Shown one piece after another: positions 35,876 to 43,566 of a DNA stretch of 51,448 bases (position 1 is its first letter; each line of letters starts with the position of its first letter). Source of the DNA: QNYZ01 sp964577615 (GTDB lineage Bacteria > Desulfobacterota > Desulfobacteria > Desulfobacterales > QNYZ01); the NCBI GenBank assembly GCA_964577615.1, contig CAZNZW010000017.1, positions 1 to 51,448 of the forward strand, read 5' to 3'. A model generated the notes under the pieces. That model did no database searches. It had not been told where the DNA came from and saw only the letters and a list, made by a program, of their open reading frames with translations. Position numbers and translations under genes: made by a program.

Positions 35876-37777
35876 TTAAGCCGCCACAATGGCATCGACC
35901 ATATCTTCGTACTGCTTGAGGGTCCACCCTTTGACATCGATGGCATTACCCGGACATGCGGCCACGCAGACACCGCAACCGGTACAGATGGCCGGGTTGA
36001 CTTCAGCCCGTTCCACCTGTTTTCCATCGACTTCAACCGATTTCAACTTTACGGCTTCCACAGGGCAGACTTCTACACAGCCGCCGGTGCCGGTGCAGAG
36101 ATCCATATCAATGCCGGCCACAAACGGATCCAGCTCCACATATCCCCGGGCCAGCAGCGCCGTGGCTTTGGCTGCGGCGGCCTGGGCCGCGTTGCAGGCT
36201 TCGCTGATATCCATGGGGGCCTGGCAGGTACCTGCCAGAAGGATACCCGTGTTGGCCATCTCCACCGGGCGGAGCTTGGGATGAACTTCCTGGAGGAAAC
36301 GGTCGCTCCCCACGGGGAGTTTCATCATCTCAACCAGGTCGGTAATGGGGCTGGGCATCATGCCGACGGCCAGAACAACGAGGTCCACTTCCGCGTCGAT
36401 TTCCTCGCCGAACGTCAAAGTATCCTTGACCGATATCTTGAGGGGATATCCGCCCGTGCTGTTGGGCGTCACCACCGGCGCATCTTCCGGTTCGTAGCGG
36501 AAGAAAAGCACGTTCTTTTCGGCGGCGCGTTCATAATACTCTTCCTGGCCGCGGCCATAGGTGCGGATGTCTCGATAATAATCCAGTACCTGGGTGCCGG
36601 GGTACCGCGAGCGGATGTCGGCGGCCGTGCGCAGCGTGGCACTGCAACAGGTGCGAGAGCAGTATTCATTTAGAGAATCGGTGTCATCCGGTTCGTGGAT
36701 ACCGGGAATCTGCCGGCTGCCGACACAGTGGATCATGGCAACCCGGCGGATTTTCTTTCCGTTAAACGACAGGTGTTTACCACTGGATGCCGTCTGTGCA
36801 ACGTGCTGAATCAACTGAGGGAGGGTGATGACTTCGGGGTGGTCGCCATACCCGAATTCTCCCTTGCGGGGGGTATAGGGGGTAAAACCGGTGGCAAAAA
36901 TGATAACCCCCGTATCGATTTCCATCGTTTCATCAGATGCCGGTGGCGGCGCCGGATAGAAACCGGCAAAGGGAACCATCTGGCCGGTGGCATTGCCGTC
37001 GTCAGGCAGGGCCTGCCATTTTTCCAGCGCTGTATTGGTTCCGGGAGGTTCTTTTTTCACCGTTATTTTGAAATTACCGACATAACCTTCAAATCCAACG
37101 ATCCGGCTGCATGTTGAAATATCGATATTGGGATCGTCGACAGCGGCCCGGGCGAGTTGTTCGATCAGGTCTGTGGCCGATGCTTCCGTGGGAACGAGCT
37201 TGTCCAGGCGGGCCGCCTGACCGCCGAGAAAAGGCGATTTTTCCACCAGCGTGACGGCAATTCCCCGGCTGGACAGATCCAGTGCAGCGCGCAGACCCGC
37301 CATGCCGGCGCCAATGATGGTGGCGTGGTTGCGGGCATCGACACGGATCGGTTCGAGAGGAACCAGGCGCTTGGTTTTGGCCACGGCAGCGGCAACCAGC
37401 GTCGTGGCCTTGGCTGTCGCCGGGTCGCCATGGTGAACCCAGCTGTCCTGTTCACGGATATTGGCGTGATCGTAAAGATACGGGTTCATGTCCGCCCGCT
37501 TGATCGCGCCTCTGAAAGTCAGTTCGTGCAGGCTGGGCGCGCAGGAAGCCACGACCACCCGGTTGATTTTACCGCTCTTGATATCATCCTGAATTAATTC
37601 CTGGCCGGGGTCGGAGCACATGAACATATTGGTGTGGGACACAACAACGCCGGGAATATTTTTGATATCTTCAGCAACCTGTTTTACGTCCACATGATCG
37701 GAAATATTTCCGCCGCAATGACAGATATAAACACCGACCCTGGGTTCGTCTGCTGGTTTTTGTTTATTTGATGACAT
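35876..37777 (-). CDS. HdrA-like flavoprotein with C-terminal diferredoxin (QmoB-like)
   Basis: A 633-residue HdrA-family flavin protein. The N-terminal FeS region has VGVYICHCGGNI, MFMCSDPGQELI and ASCAPSLHELTF. The FAD Rossmann (ATIIGAGMAGLRAALDLSSRG) follows, with the partner cysteine region CVGSRQIPG and EYCSRTCCSATL. The C-terminal ~70 residues bind two 4Fe-4S clusters (CTGTGGCVEVC, CTGCGVCVAAC). Classical QmoB instead ends with a fused MvhD domain; here mvhD is a separate gene. CTGGAG precedes ATG 37777, and the gene follows the other HdrA-like gene by 23 bp. It should pass electrons between the QmoC-like subunit and the MvhD/TusA side, perhaps with bifurcation. Confidence 0.88.
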   Translation of the reverse strand: MSSNKQKPADEPRVGVYICHCGGNISDHVDVKQVAEDIKNIPGVVVSHTNMFMCSDPGQELIQDDIKSGKINRVVVASCAPSLHELTFRGAIKRADMNPYLYDHANIREQDSWVHHGDPATAKATTLVAAAVAKTKRLVPLEPIRVDARNHATIIGAGMAGLRAALDLSSRGIAVTLVEKSPFLGGQAARLDKLVPTEASATDLIEQLARAAVDDPNIDISTCSRIVGFEGYVGNFKITVKKEPPGTNTALEKWQALPDDGNATGQMVPFAGFYPAPPPASDETMEIDTGVIIFATGFTPYTPRKGEFGYGDHPEVITLPQLIQHVAQTASSGKHLSFNGKKIRRVAMIHCVGSRQIPGIHEPDDTDSLNEYCSRTCCSATLRTAADIRSRYPGTQVLDYYRDIRTYGRGQEEYYERAAEKNVLFFRYEPEDAPVVTPNSTGGYPLKISVKDTLTFGEEIDAEVDLVVLAVGMMPSPITDLVEMMKLPVGSDRFLQEVHPKLRPVEMANTGILLAGTCQAPMDISEACNAAQAAAAKATALLARGYVELDPFVAGIDMDLCTGTGGCVEVCPVEAVKLKSVEVDGKQVERAEVNPAICTGCGVCVAACPGNAIDVKGWTLKQYEDMVDAIVAA

Positions 37778-37800
37778 GGGGTTTTCTCCAGATATTATTC

Positions 37801-39108
37801 TCAGGCAGCCTTTGATTTGCCCAGGGCAGTCATGTATTTGGACGCTTCCATGGCGGCCGCGCCGGCTTCGGCAATGGTATCAACAATGTCTTTGGGGCCC
37901 GCCGCCACACCGGCAACAAAAACGCCCGCCATATCAGTGATGGTCGGGGCGATTTGAGGCATGGATGATTTGATAAATCGATCCGTGTCACAGCTCACCG
38001 AACAGATTCCCTGTGGCGTCCATCCGGGAACCATGCCCAGTGACAGAATGACCAGGTCGTGTTCCCGTTCAACCACACCGCCACCGTCTTCCTGGGCTTC
38101 ATACCGGAGTGAAACGAACTGGTTGTCCGCCTGCGTGATTTTGGCGATTTTTCCCTTTACAAATTCAATCCCCATGGCTTTGGCATTTTGATAAAACTGT
38201 TCATATCCTTTACCAAAGGCCCGAATATCCATGTAGTAGATGGTGATGTCGGCCAGGGGCAGGGCGCCGGACAGCAGCATGGCCTGCTTAATGGCGTACA
38301 TGCAGCAGACCCGGGAACAATAGGGAACGTTGAGGGTTTTATCCCGGGATCCGGCGCATTGCACATAAGCAATTGAATCCGGCTCTTTCCCGTCCGACGG
38401 GCGGATCACGCGCATATAGGGCCCGTGGGGGGCCAGCAACCGTTCCATTTCCATGGAGGTAATCAGATTCTGGACTTTTCCGCCATTATACTCCGGCTTC
38501 TGATCGATGGGCGTCAGTTCGAACCCGGTGGCCAGGACAGCGGTTTTTGCGTGGATGAGCATCTCTTCCGGCTGCTGAAAATAGTTGACCGCATCCGTCG
38601 GGCAGACCTTGGCGCATTTCCCGCACAATGAACAATTGTCCGCATCGAGTACGGCGATCTGTGGAATGGCGTTGGAAAACGGGATATGAATCGCCTTGCG
38701 CATGTTGAAATTGCCCTGTTCCGCATCGGGCACATAAACAGGGCATCCGTATTCACACTGCCGGCAGCCGATGCATTTATCCGGATCGACAAAGCGGGGT
38801 TTCTGGACGACGGTTGCCGTTACGGTTTCCGGGGAATTGCGGTTAAGCGTTTTTAAATCACAATAGGTCAAGAGGGTGATGTTATCATGATGTGCAGAAG
38901 CCGCCATTTTGGGGGTGGTGATACAACTGGCACAGTCCAGTGTGGGAAACACCTTGGACAGCCGAATCATTTTTCCACCAATGGTGGCGTCTTTTTCGAT
39001 GACGACCACCTTAAAATTTTGATCGGCCAGGTCCAGGGCGGCCTGTAACCCGGCAATCCCGCCCCCGACCACGAGGGTGTCAAAGGTTAATTCACGACGT
39101 GTTTCCAT
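37801..39108 (-). CDS. HdrA-like flavoprotein (QmoA-like)
   Basis: A 435-residue HdrA/QmoA-type FAD protein. The FAD Rossmann is at the start (FDTLVVGGGIAGLQAALDLAD), then FPTLDCASCITTPKM. Two inserted 4Fe-4S clusters are CIGCRQCEYGC and CSLCGKCAKVC. The CAGSRDKTLNVPYCSRVCC segment and FVAGVAAGPKDIVDTIAEAGAAA close the FAD domain. It lacks the N-terminal CHCGGN module of full HdrA, like QmoA. ATG 39108 with AGGAG seven bases upstream is preferred; a longer frame starts at 39159. It lies between mvhD and the larger HdrA-like gene, with which it probably forms a heterodimer. Confidence 0.88.
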   Translation of the reverse strand: METRRELTFDTLVVGGGIAGLQAALDLADQNFKVVVIEKDATIGGKMIRLSKVFPTLDCASCITTPKMAASAHHDNITLLTYCDLKTLNRNSPETVTATVVQKPRFVDPDKCIGCRQCEYGCPVYVPDAEQGNFNMRKAIHIPFSNAIPQIAVLDADNCSLCGKCAKVCPTDAVNYFQQPEEMLIHAKTAVLATGFELTPIDQKPEYNGGKVQNLITSMEMERLLAPHGPYMRVIRPSDGKEPDSIAYVQCAGSRDKTLNVPYCSRVCCMYAIKQAMLLSGALPLADITIYYMDIRAFGKGYEQFYQNAKAMGIEFVKGKIAKITQADNQFVSLRYEAQEDGGGVVEREHDLVILSLGMVPGWTPQGICSVSCDTDRFIKSSMPQIAPTITDMAGVFVAGVAAGPKDIVDTIAEAGAAAMEASKYMTALGKSKAA

Positions 39109-39176
39109 TTCATCTCCTGGAAAAACCCGGGGCAGCACGAGAATAGCCGTCCCGGGCATATGGGGTAAGGGTCGGA

Positions 39177-39611
39177 TCAGGCAGCCTGCGTTTCACCTTC
39201 CATGGGCCGGCCGAGTTCCTGGATGAGGGCATTCATGTCGTTGACCTCTTTTAAAAATGCGCGGTTACAGACCGTACAGATCGCGGTCAGCCGTAATCGG
39301 CGTAGATCGATACCGACAGATTTCATCTTTTTAAAAACCTGATCCAGTCGTTTGCTCAAGGCATGAAAGGCACCATCATACGGGCACTCTTCGCCACAGG
39401 CCATGATGATGATACCGCCGACGCCTTTCTTAAAACAATCCAGATAAAAGCTTTCCGGAAACAACACCGGTGCCCGAACCCGCAGAATGTAGGTGTTGGC
39501 CGGATAAGATGAATGCGCCTGCCCGACGGAGTTGGCGCCCGGGTAAGCGCATGTTTCGGTGGCCAGAATGAGAATTTTCCCATCCGTCGATGTACTCGGT
39601 TTATCTGCCAT
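39177..39611 (-). CDS. MvhD-like iron-sulfur subunit
   Basis: A 144-residue protein of the hydrogenase-delta (MvhD/FlpD) family, which normally passes electrons through a 2Fe-2S cluster to HdrA. Cysteines at ETCAYPGANS, IIMACGEECPYDGAFHAL and TAICTVCNRAFL match the family pattern, although the central motif ACGEEC differs from the common GCxxGxC form. In QmoB this domain is fused; here it stands alone. ATG 39611 is preferred over TTG 39617. It lies 12 bp after the tusA stop and before the QmoA-like gene. No hydrogenase genes are nearby, so the donor or acceptor is likely a sulfur carrier or another redox protein. Confidence 0.82.
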   Translation of the reverse strand: MADKPSTSTDGKILILATETCAYPGANSVGQAHSSYPANTYILRVRAPVLFPESFYLDCFKKGVGGIIIMACGEECPYDGAFHALSKRLDQVFKKMKSVGIDLRRLRLTAICTVCNRAFLKEVNDMNALIQELGRPMEGETQAA

Positions 39612-39623
39612 GTGCAAAAAGTC

Positions 39624-39878
39624 CTATTTATTCCTGCGTACGAAATGCTTGTCATAGCCATCCACTTCCAACAGACCCAGATATTCATGCCCGACCTTAC
39701 CGGCCCAGGCGGGAACGTCCGTACGGGTGCCAACATCGTTGGAAAGAATCTCCAGGATTTCACCGACTTTTACTTTTCCGATACCCTTTTTGGCCTCAAG
39801 AAGGGGTCCCGGGCAGGCGCTTCCGCGCGCATCTACAGAACTGCCTACTTCGATGGTGCTCAGATCAATGTCGCTCAT
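39624..39878 (-). CDS. TusA-family sulfur carrier
   Basis: An 84-residue TusA/SirA-like protein with the catalytic CPxP motif intact (SVDARGSACPGPLLEAKKGIG, Cys22), followed by the GEILEILSND strand. The cysteine carries persulfide sulfur. AAAAGGAG precedes ATG, and the gene start overlaps the end of the upstream Cys-less TusA-like gene by 14 bp. The C-terminal ~25 residues (HEYLGLLEVDGYDKHFVRR) resemble TusA versions found with Hdr-like clusters. Confidence 0.93.
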   Translation of the reverse strand: MSDIDLSTIEVGSSVDARGSACPGPLLEAKKGIGKVKVGEILEILSNDVGTRTDVPAWAGKVGHEYLGLLEVDGYDKHFVRRNK

Positions 39879-40176
39879 GATTGTCTCCTTTTGATGAATG
39901 GTTAAAAGTTTTGAAATTGATAGGCTTTAAGGGGTCTATCTCCCTTTTTTCCAAAAGAAACCGGCATAAATCGTTATGGTCATCGATTTCGATTATGCGA
40001 TGGTGGCCGGTGGCGTCCAGGATCTGGAAAAGATATTTGCGCGTATCCGGGTCGGTGGCGAAAATTTCAAGCTTTTCTCCGGATTTCATTTCGCGAAGCG
40101 CCTGGGTCACTTTTAAAAAAGTAAACGGGGCGATCACGCCCCTGAGGTCCAGTGTATAGTCCTTTTTTCTGGCCAC
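39865..40176 (-). CDS. TusA-fold protein lacking the catalytic cysteine
   Basis: A 103-residue protein with the TusA layout: strand TLDLRG, helix TFLKVTQALREMKSGEKLEIF, and later strands. Where TusA has R-C-P-x-P, this one has VIAPF, so the persulfide cysteine is replaced by Ala, and there is no Cys anywhere in the protein. The C-terminal tail is longer and hydrophilic. It is the first gene of the operon, read from GTG with AAGGA upstream, about 70 nt after the predicted sigma-54 start site. It may be a structural or docking partner of the active TusA encoded next. Confidence 0.8.
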   Translation of the reverse strand: MARKKDYTLDLRGVIAPFTFLKVTQALREMKSGEKLEIFATDPDTRKYLFQILDATGHHRIIEIDDHNDLCRFLLEKREIDPLKPINFKTFNHSSKGDNHERH

Positions 40177-40257
40177 GATATCCTTTACATCAACCCGTCA
40201 GCGTAAGAGATTGTCAACCAAACGCATGAATACCTGGTAAAACTGATAATTGACATA

Positions 40258-40273
40258 AGCAAGGGCGATGCCA
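40258..40273 (-). promoter_or_regulatory. Sigma-54 promoter of the Qmo/TusA operon
   Basis: On the minus strand, TGGCAT-CGCCC-TTGCT gives GG and GC elements exactly 10 bases apart, the sigma-54 -24/-12 spacing. The predicted start near 40247 leaves a ~70-nt leader to GTG 40176. A divergent sigma-54 activator gene sits immediately beyond. Confidence 0.85.
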
Positions 40274-40359
40274 GCCGGTGCGGTTTAACTGAGCCGGGAA
40301 AATGATCAATGCGACCGGGCCTGTTTGGATGAATGAGAGATATCTGGTTTTCAGGGGTT

Positions 40360-40415
40360 GTTAAAAATATGTTAAAGTGTTAAATGCAGCGTTAAACATT
40401 CGTTAAAAAATTAAC
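40360..40415. promoter_or_regulatory. Five GTTAAA repeats: candidate activator binding array
   Basis: GTTAAA starts at 40360, 40371, 40379, 40391 and 40402 (spacings 11, 8, 12 and 11), and the last copy forms the palindrome GTTAAAAAATTAAC (40402-40415). The array lies 90-145 bp upstream of the operon's sigma-54 promoter, the usual enhancer distance, and just before the activator gene, which it could also autoregulate. Confidence 0.55.
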
Positions 40416-40426
40416 AGGAGAACCTG

Positions 40427-41806
40427 ATGCTGGCCCATGAATTAAACACATATTGGAAAACAGTGGTGGATACGATTCAGGAAGGCATCATGATTGTCGA
40501 CGTTGAAGGGACGATTGTGGCGATCAACCGGGCCTTTGAACGGATTACAGGGTACAGACAGTCTGAAATCATAGGGAAATCATGTACATCGCTGAATTGT
40601 TCCACCTGTGCCGTTGCCCGGGATGTCAGTGGAGAACACTGGTGTTCCCTTTTTCGGACCGAAACGCTGAGGACAGGACAATGCACCATTCAGCGGTGCG
40701 ATAAAAAATATGTCCATGTGCTGAAGAATGCTTCTCTGCTGAAGGATGACCGGGATCAGATCATCGGCGCCGTGGAAACGCTGACGGATATTTCCGAATT
40801 AATTGCGAAGGATACGCAAATCGAGGCATTTCGCCGGGAACTGCGCGAGGAAAACCGGTTTTGCGGCATTATCGGCGCGTCGCAACAGATGCAACAGGTG
40901 TTTGATTTAATAGTCAATGCCGCCCATTCGGATGCCCCGGTCATCATTTTTGGAGAAAGTGGCACCGGAAAAGAGCTGATTGCGCGGGCGATTCATGAAA
41001 ACAGTGGGCGCAAGGATAACCCCTATGTCAAAGTGAATTGTGCGGCGCTGAATGAAAATCTGCTCGAAAGCGAGCTCTTCGGGCATGTCAAAGGCGCGTT
41101 CACCGGTGCCTTTCAGGGGCGGGAAGGCCGCTTTGAGGCCGCCCGAACAGGGGATATATTTCTCGATGAAATCGGAGACTTACCCTTGTCCACCCAGGTT
41201 AAATTGTTGCGGGTGCTCGAAGAAAAAGTGGTTGAACGGGTGGGTACCAACCGGATTATTCCCATCGACGTGCGTATCATCACGGCGACCAATCGCCACC
41301 TCAGCGCCCTGGTGGAAAGAGGGCAGTTCCGGGAGGATTTGTTTTACCGGATCAATGTGATTCCGATCAATGTACCGCCCCTGAGGGATCGACAGGGAGA
41401 TATACCGTTGTTGGCCGAGTCCTTTTTTCGGCGGATTCAGCTCAAAAGCGACAAGCGGATTCAACGGATCGGCACGGCGGCAATGGCGGCTTTGATGCGC
41501 TATTCCTGGCCGGGAAATGTCCGGGAACTGAGAAGCGCATTTGAATATGCCTTTGTGACCTGCCGGAGCGAAACGATCCAGCCCAAAGACCTTCCCCCGG
41601 GAATTATTAAAGAAATATATGAAAAACAGGGGGATACGGAAATTATGCCGGTTAATCGGGAAGAGGAGCAGAAGACACAATTACTGCAGGCACTGCAGCA
41701 GGCCGGTGGAAACCAGACCCGGGCAGCGCAGATCCTCGGTATTTCCCGGGTGACCGTGTGGAACCGGTTGAAACGGTACGGCCTAAAGGCGAAATATATG
41801 GCTTAA
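40427..41806 (+). CDS. Sigma-54-dependent activator with cysteine-rich PAS domain
   Basis: A 459-residue NtrC-type enhancer-binding protein. An N-terminal PAS domain (residues ~8-125) carries six cysteines at 53, 58, 61, 73, 86 and 91, including C-x4-C-x2-C (CTSLNCSTC). The AAA+ core has Walker A GESGTGKE (176-183), the sigma-54 contact loop GAFTGA (223-228) and DEIG (247-250). A Fis-type HTH ends the protein (TRAAQILGISRVTVWNRLKRYG). There is no receiver, so the signal acts through PAS, probably redox or sulfur species by its cysteines. AGGAG lies six bases before ATG. It is divergent to the operon whose promoter it should activate. Confidence 0.93.
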   Translation: MLAHELNTYWKTVVDTIQEGIMIVDVEGTIVAINRAFERITGYRQSEIIGKSCTSLNCSTCAVARDVSGEHWCSLFRTETLRTGQCTIQRCDKKYVHVLKNASLLKDDRDQIIGAVETLTDISELIAKDTQIEAFRRELREENRFCGIIGASQQMQQVFDLIVNAAHSDAPVIIFGESGTGKELIARAIHENSGRKDNPYVKVNCAALNENLLESELFGHVKGAFTGAFQGREGRFEAARTGDIFLDEIGDLPLSTQVKLLRVLEEKVVERVGTNRIIPIDVRIITATNRHLSALVERGQFREDLFYRINVIPINVPPLRDRQGDIPLLAESFFRRIQLKSDKRIQRIGTAAMAALMRYSWPGNVRELRSAFEYAFVTCRSETIQPKDLPPGIIKEIYEKQGDTEIMPVNREEEQKTQLLQALQQAGGNQTRAAQILGISRVTVWNRLKRYGLKAKYMA

Positions 41807-41837
41807 TTGTTCCGGGGCCGGGGGGCGATATCATACT

Positions 41838-41853
41838 TGGCATGGCAATTGCT
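41838..41853 (+). promoter_or_regulatory. Sigma-54 promoter downstream of the activator gene
   Basis: TGGCAT-GGCAA-TTGCT, with GG and GC exactly 10 bases apart, followed by TAAAAA. It closely matches the operon promoter at 40258 (TGGCAT-N5-TTGCTTA in both). Predicted transcription start is about 41864, with no protein gene downstream on this strand. Confidence 0.8.
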
Positions 41854-41864
41854 TAAAAAATATT

Positions 41865-41960
41865 CGAACGGCTCAATGTATTACCTCCAATAGAGCTGTT
41901 TTACCTCACCCTCGATAAATCGGCTCCTTGGGATTATCCCTCGGGGCCGATTTATTTTTT
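41865..41960 (+). ncRNA. Predicted sigma-54-dependent small RNA (~95 nt)
   Basis: A transcript from the sigma-54 promoter at 41838 would end at a strong intrinsic terminator about 95 nt later. No credible ORF lies inside (only a five-codon ATG...TAG). Two copies of UUACCUC occur exactly 20 nt apart (41881-41887 and 41901-41907) in a region expected to be single-stranded; they are anti-Shine-Dalgarno-like. The layout (activator gene, then sigma-54 promoter, short RNA, terminator) recalls the Qrr RNAs next to luxO. The remainder of 41961-42211 shows no gene, only the two terminators of the opposite-strand lipoprotein gene. Confidence 0.6.
41915..41960 (+). terminator. Rho-independent terminator
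   Basis: ATAAATCGGC (41915-41924) pairs with GCCGATTTAT (41946-41955); the 21-nt interior can form a further GGGAT/ATCCC hairpin. A run of T follows to 41960. It would end both the putative small RNA and any read-through from the activator gene. Confidence 0.88.
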
Positions 41961-42107
41961 ACGGTCGACAGGGCCCCCTGTCTGGTTGCCGGCATGCTTT
42001 CTGGATATATGGAGTGGGGCCGGAGGGGCGGGGCGATAATATTCCGGACAGCCGGTTGGCGTCGTTCCCCCTGCCTGCAGAGAATGAATGGCGTTGCGGA
42101 TATAAAA

Positions 42108-42138
42108 AGGGTGGATATGCATGTGCATGATCCACCCT
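42108..42138 (-). terminator. Second terminator after the lipoprotein gene
   Basis: AGGGTGGAT pairs with ATCCACCCT, continued by ATGCA/TGCAT, giving a 14-bp stem with one bulge. On the minus strand it is followed by TTTTTATA. Confidence 0.7.
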
Positions 42139-42182
42139 TTCGCTGGCGGTTGCCGCTGGGGGAAGTTAAAAATGCCCCCGGA

Positions 42183-42213
42183 AAAGAAACGGAAGTAAAA
42201 GATCCGTTTCTTT
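42183..42213 (-). terminator. Terminator overlapping the lipoprotein stop codon
   Basis: AAAGAAACGGA pairs with TCCGTTTCTTT in an 11-bp stem with a nine-base loop, and the minus strand continues TTCC. The stem begins within the TAA stop of the gene at 42212. Confidence 0.65.
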
Positions 42214-43057
42214 ACATTACGTGTTTGATCGATTCAACCTTGTCTTGATCAATAAGAATGGCATGGCTCTGCCAAATTTTGAAAACCATATTCGCCGTCT
42301 GGTCGCCCACCCAGAAAATGCCATCCACCCATTCAAGTGAGCCGGGGCGGCTGATTTCTCTGGGAAGCAGTATCTGCTGATCAATAACACCGGATTTAAG
42401 GTTCATTTTTACCAGGCTTGGATGGACGGCGCTTTTCTGGGATCGCTTGGTCGATTTCATGCCGACGACCCAGAGGGCGTTGCCATCCCAGGCCAGGCCC
42501 GTGGGATATTGTATGGGAGACCGGTAGGTATCTAAAACCGTGCCGTCCGGTACTGAAACTTTGTAAATATTGCCGTCAGCTTCATCGGCGATCCATAAGT
42601 CGGTACCGTCGAAGGTCATGCCGCTGGGGCCGGCGCCGGGCGCGGGGAAAGATGCCAGCTTATTAAAATTATAGTCAAATTTGGTTATCGTCTTATTGAA
42701 GATGTCGGCGACCCATAAAAATCCATACTCGCAGCAATCACCTTCCCATGCCATGCCGCAAATTGATGCCCCGTTGGTCAGTTGTGTTGGAAAGCGACCG
42801 TGGCTGTAATAGTTGGCGGGGTCCATTTTCTGGTCCGCGGTGTAATACCAGCGCGTTTGAATTTTTCTGACCGCAATCGCCTGATTCAGCGCGCCAATCA
42901 CGAGGTCGCGACCATCCCAGGCCATCGCGCGGGGCCCCAGGGTGCTCGAGTTTTCAAAGGGCCGAAACAAGGTGGTTTTAAACTGCTGGGGTTGACATGC
43001 GGAAAAAATAAACAGACTGATCAGCATTATCACCCAAATAAAAGATTTACCCTTCAT
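42212..43057 (-). CDS. Lipoprotein with beta-propeller (NHL/SMP-30-like) fold
   Basis: A 281-residue predicted lipoprotein. The signal peptide ends in a lipobox FSACQ (Cys20). The body has repeated strand motifs characteristic of six-bladed propellers: MAWDGRDLVIG, MAWEGDCCEYGFLWVAD, MTFDGTDLWIADEADGNIYKV, LAWDGNALWVVG, LEWVDGIFWVGDQTANMVFKI. These WDG-x-LWV repeats recur about every 45 residues. No enzymatic residues can be assigned; it may bind a ligand or partner at the outer or inner membrane surface. It stands alone, with two tandem terminators after it. Confidence 0.78.
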   Translation of the reverse strand: MKGKSFIWVIMLISLFIFSACQPQQFKTTLFRPFENSSTLGPRAMAWDGRDLVIGALNQAIAVRKIQTRWYYTADQKMDPANYYSHGRFPTQLTNGASICGMAWEGDCCEYGFLWVADIFNKTITKFDYNFNKLASFPAPGAGPSGMTFDGTDLWIADEADGNIYKVSVPDGTVLDTYRSPIQYPTGLAWDGNALWVVGMKSTKRSQKSAVHPSLVKMNLKSGVIDQQILLPREISRPGSLEWVDGIFWVGDQTANMVFKIWQSHAILIDQDKVESIKHVM

Positions 43058-43209
43058 TTTGGCCTCCAGAATAAGCGATTACGTTTTATTTACACGCGGC
43101 TAGATAATCATTGCTGCACAGATTAAATCCGCAGAATTCTGCATAATTGTGTTACAATCAGCCTCAATAGAATAATTCAATCGGTTTGTCAATAATAACG
43201 ATCAATTAA

Positions 43210-43566
43210 TCATGATAAACCGGCATGCCCTTCTTTTTCCAGCAACCGCTGATACCAGCAGGCAAAATCATACATGCCTTTGGAATAGGCGTCGTTATTG
43301 ACGATACCCAGCGCCAGGTCCAGGGCGCCCCGGCCATACGAATTGTCGTATTCGTCCGCCGGGCATGACGATAAAAATTCCCGGATCAGCATCTGGGTCG
43401 TCCGCCGGGTCGGGTCCCGCCGGATATCGATGGGGTCTTTGGGAACCTGGAAGGGGTCCCATTTGTCGTATCCACGCTTTTGAATTCGTTTCTGATAGCG
43501 GGGCGACATGCTGTCAAAGACCGCTTTTTTTCGAATTTCGGCCTCTTCGGGCGTTAGGTTGTGCAT
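43210..43566 (-). CDS. Hypothetical protein, acidic/basic helical
   Basis: A 118-residue protein I do not recognise. It is rich in charged residues and Tyr (MSPRYQKRIQKRGYDKWDPFQVP, DIRRDPTRRTTQMLIREFLSS), with a helical C-terminal part (YSKGMYDFACWYQRLLEKEG). It has no signal peptide or membrane segment. It overlaps the end of the YkgJ-type gene by 13 bp, so the two are probably translated together. It may be a partner of that cysteine-cluster protein, by position only. Confidence 0.7.
   Translation of the reverse strand: MHNLTPEEAEIRKKAVFDSMSPRYQKRIQKRGYDKWDPFQVPKDPIDIRRDPTRRTTQMLIREFLSSCPADEYDNSYGRGALDLALGIVNNDAYSKGMYDFACWYQRLLEKEGHAGLS

Noticed and set aside
35594..36673. 359-aa plus-strand ORF antisense to the HdrA-like gene
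   Set aside because: A shadow of a well-supported flavoprotein frame.
33831..40176. Sulfur-disproportionation YTD-type cluster
   Set aside because: TusA and DsrE are present, but there is no YeeE/YedE-type permease; the HdrA/QmoC core is a different set.
41928..42248. 106-aa plus-strand ORF downstream of the sigma-54 activator
   Set aside because: It starts inside the terminator hairpin, spans two further terminators of the opposite gene, and has no family features.
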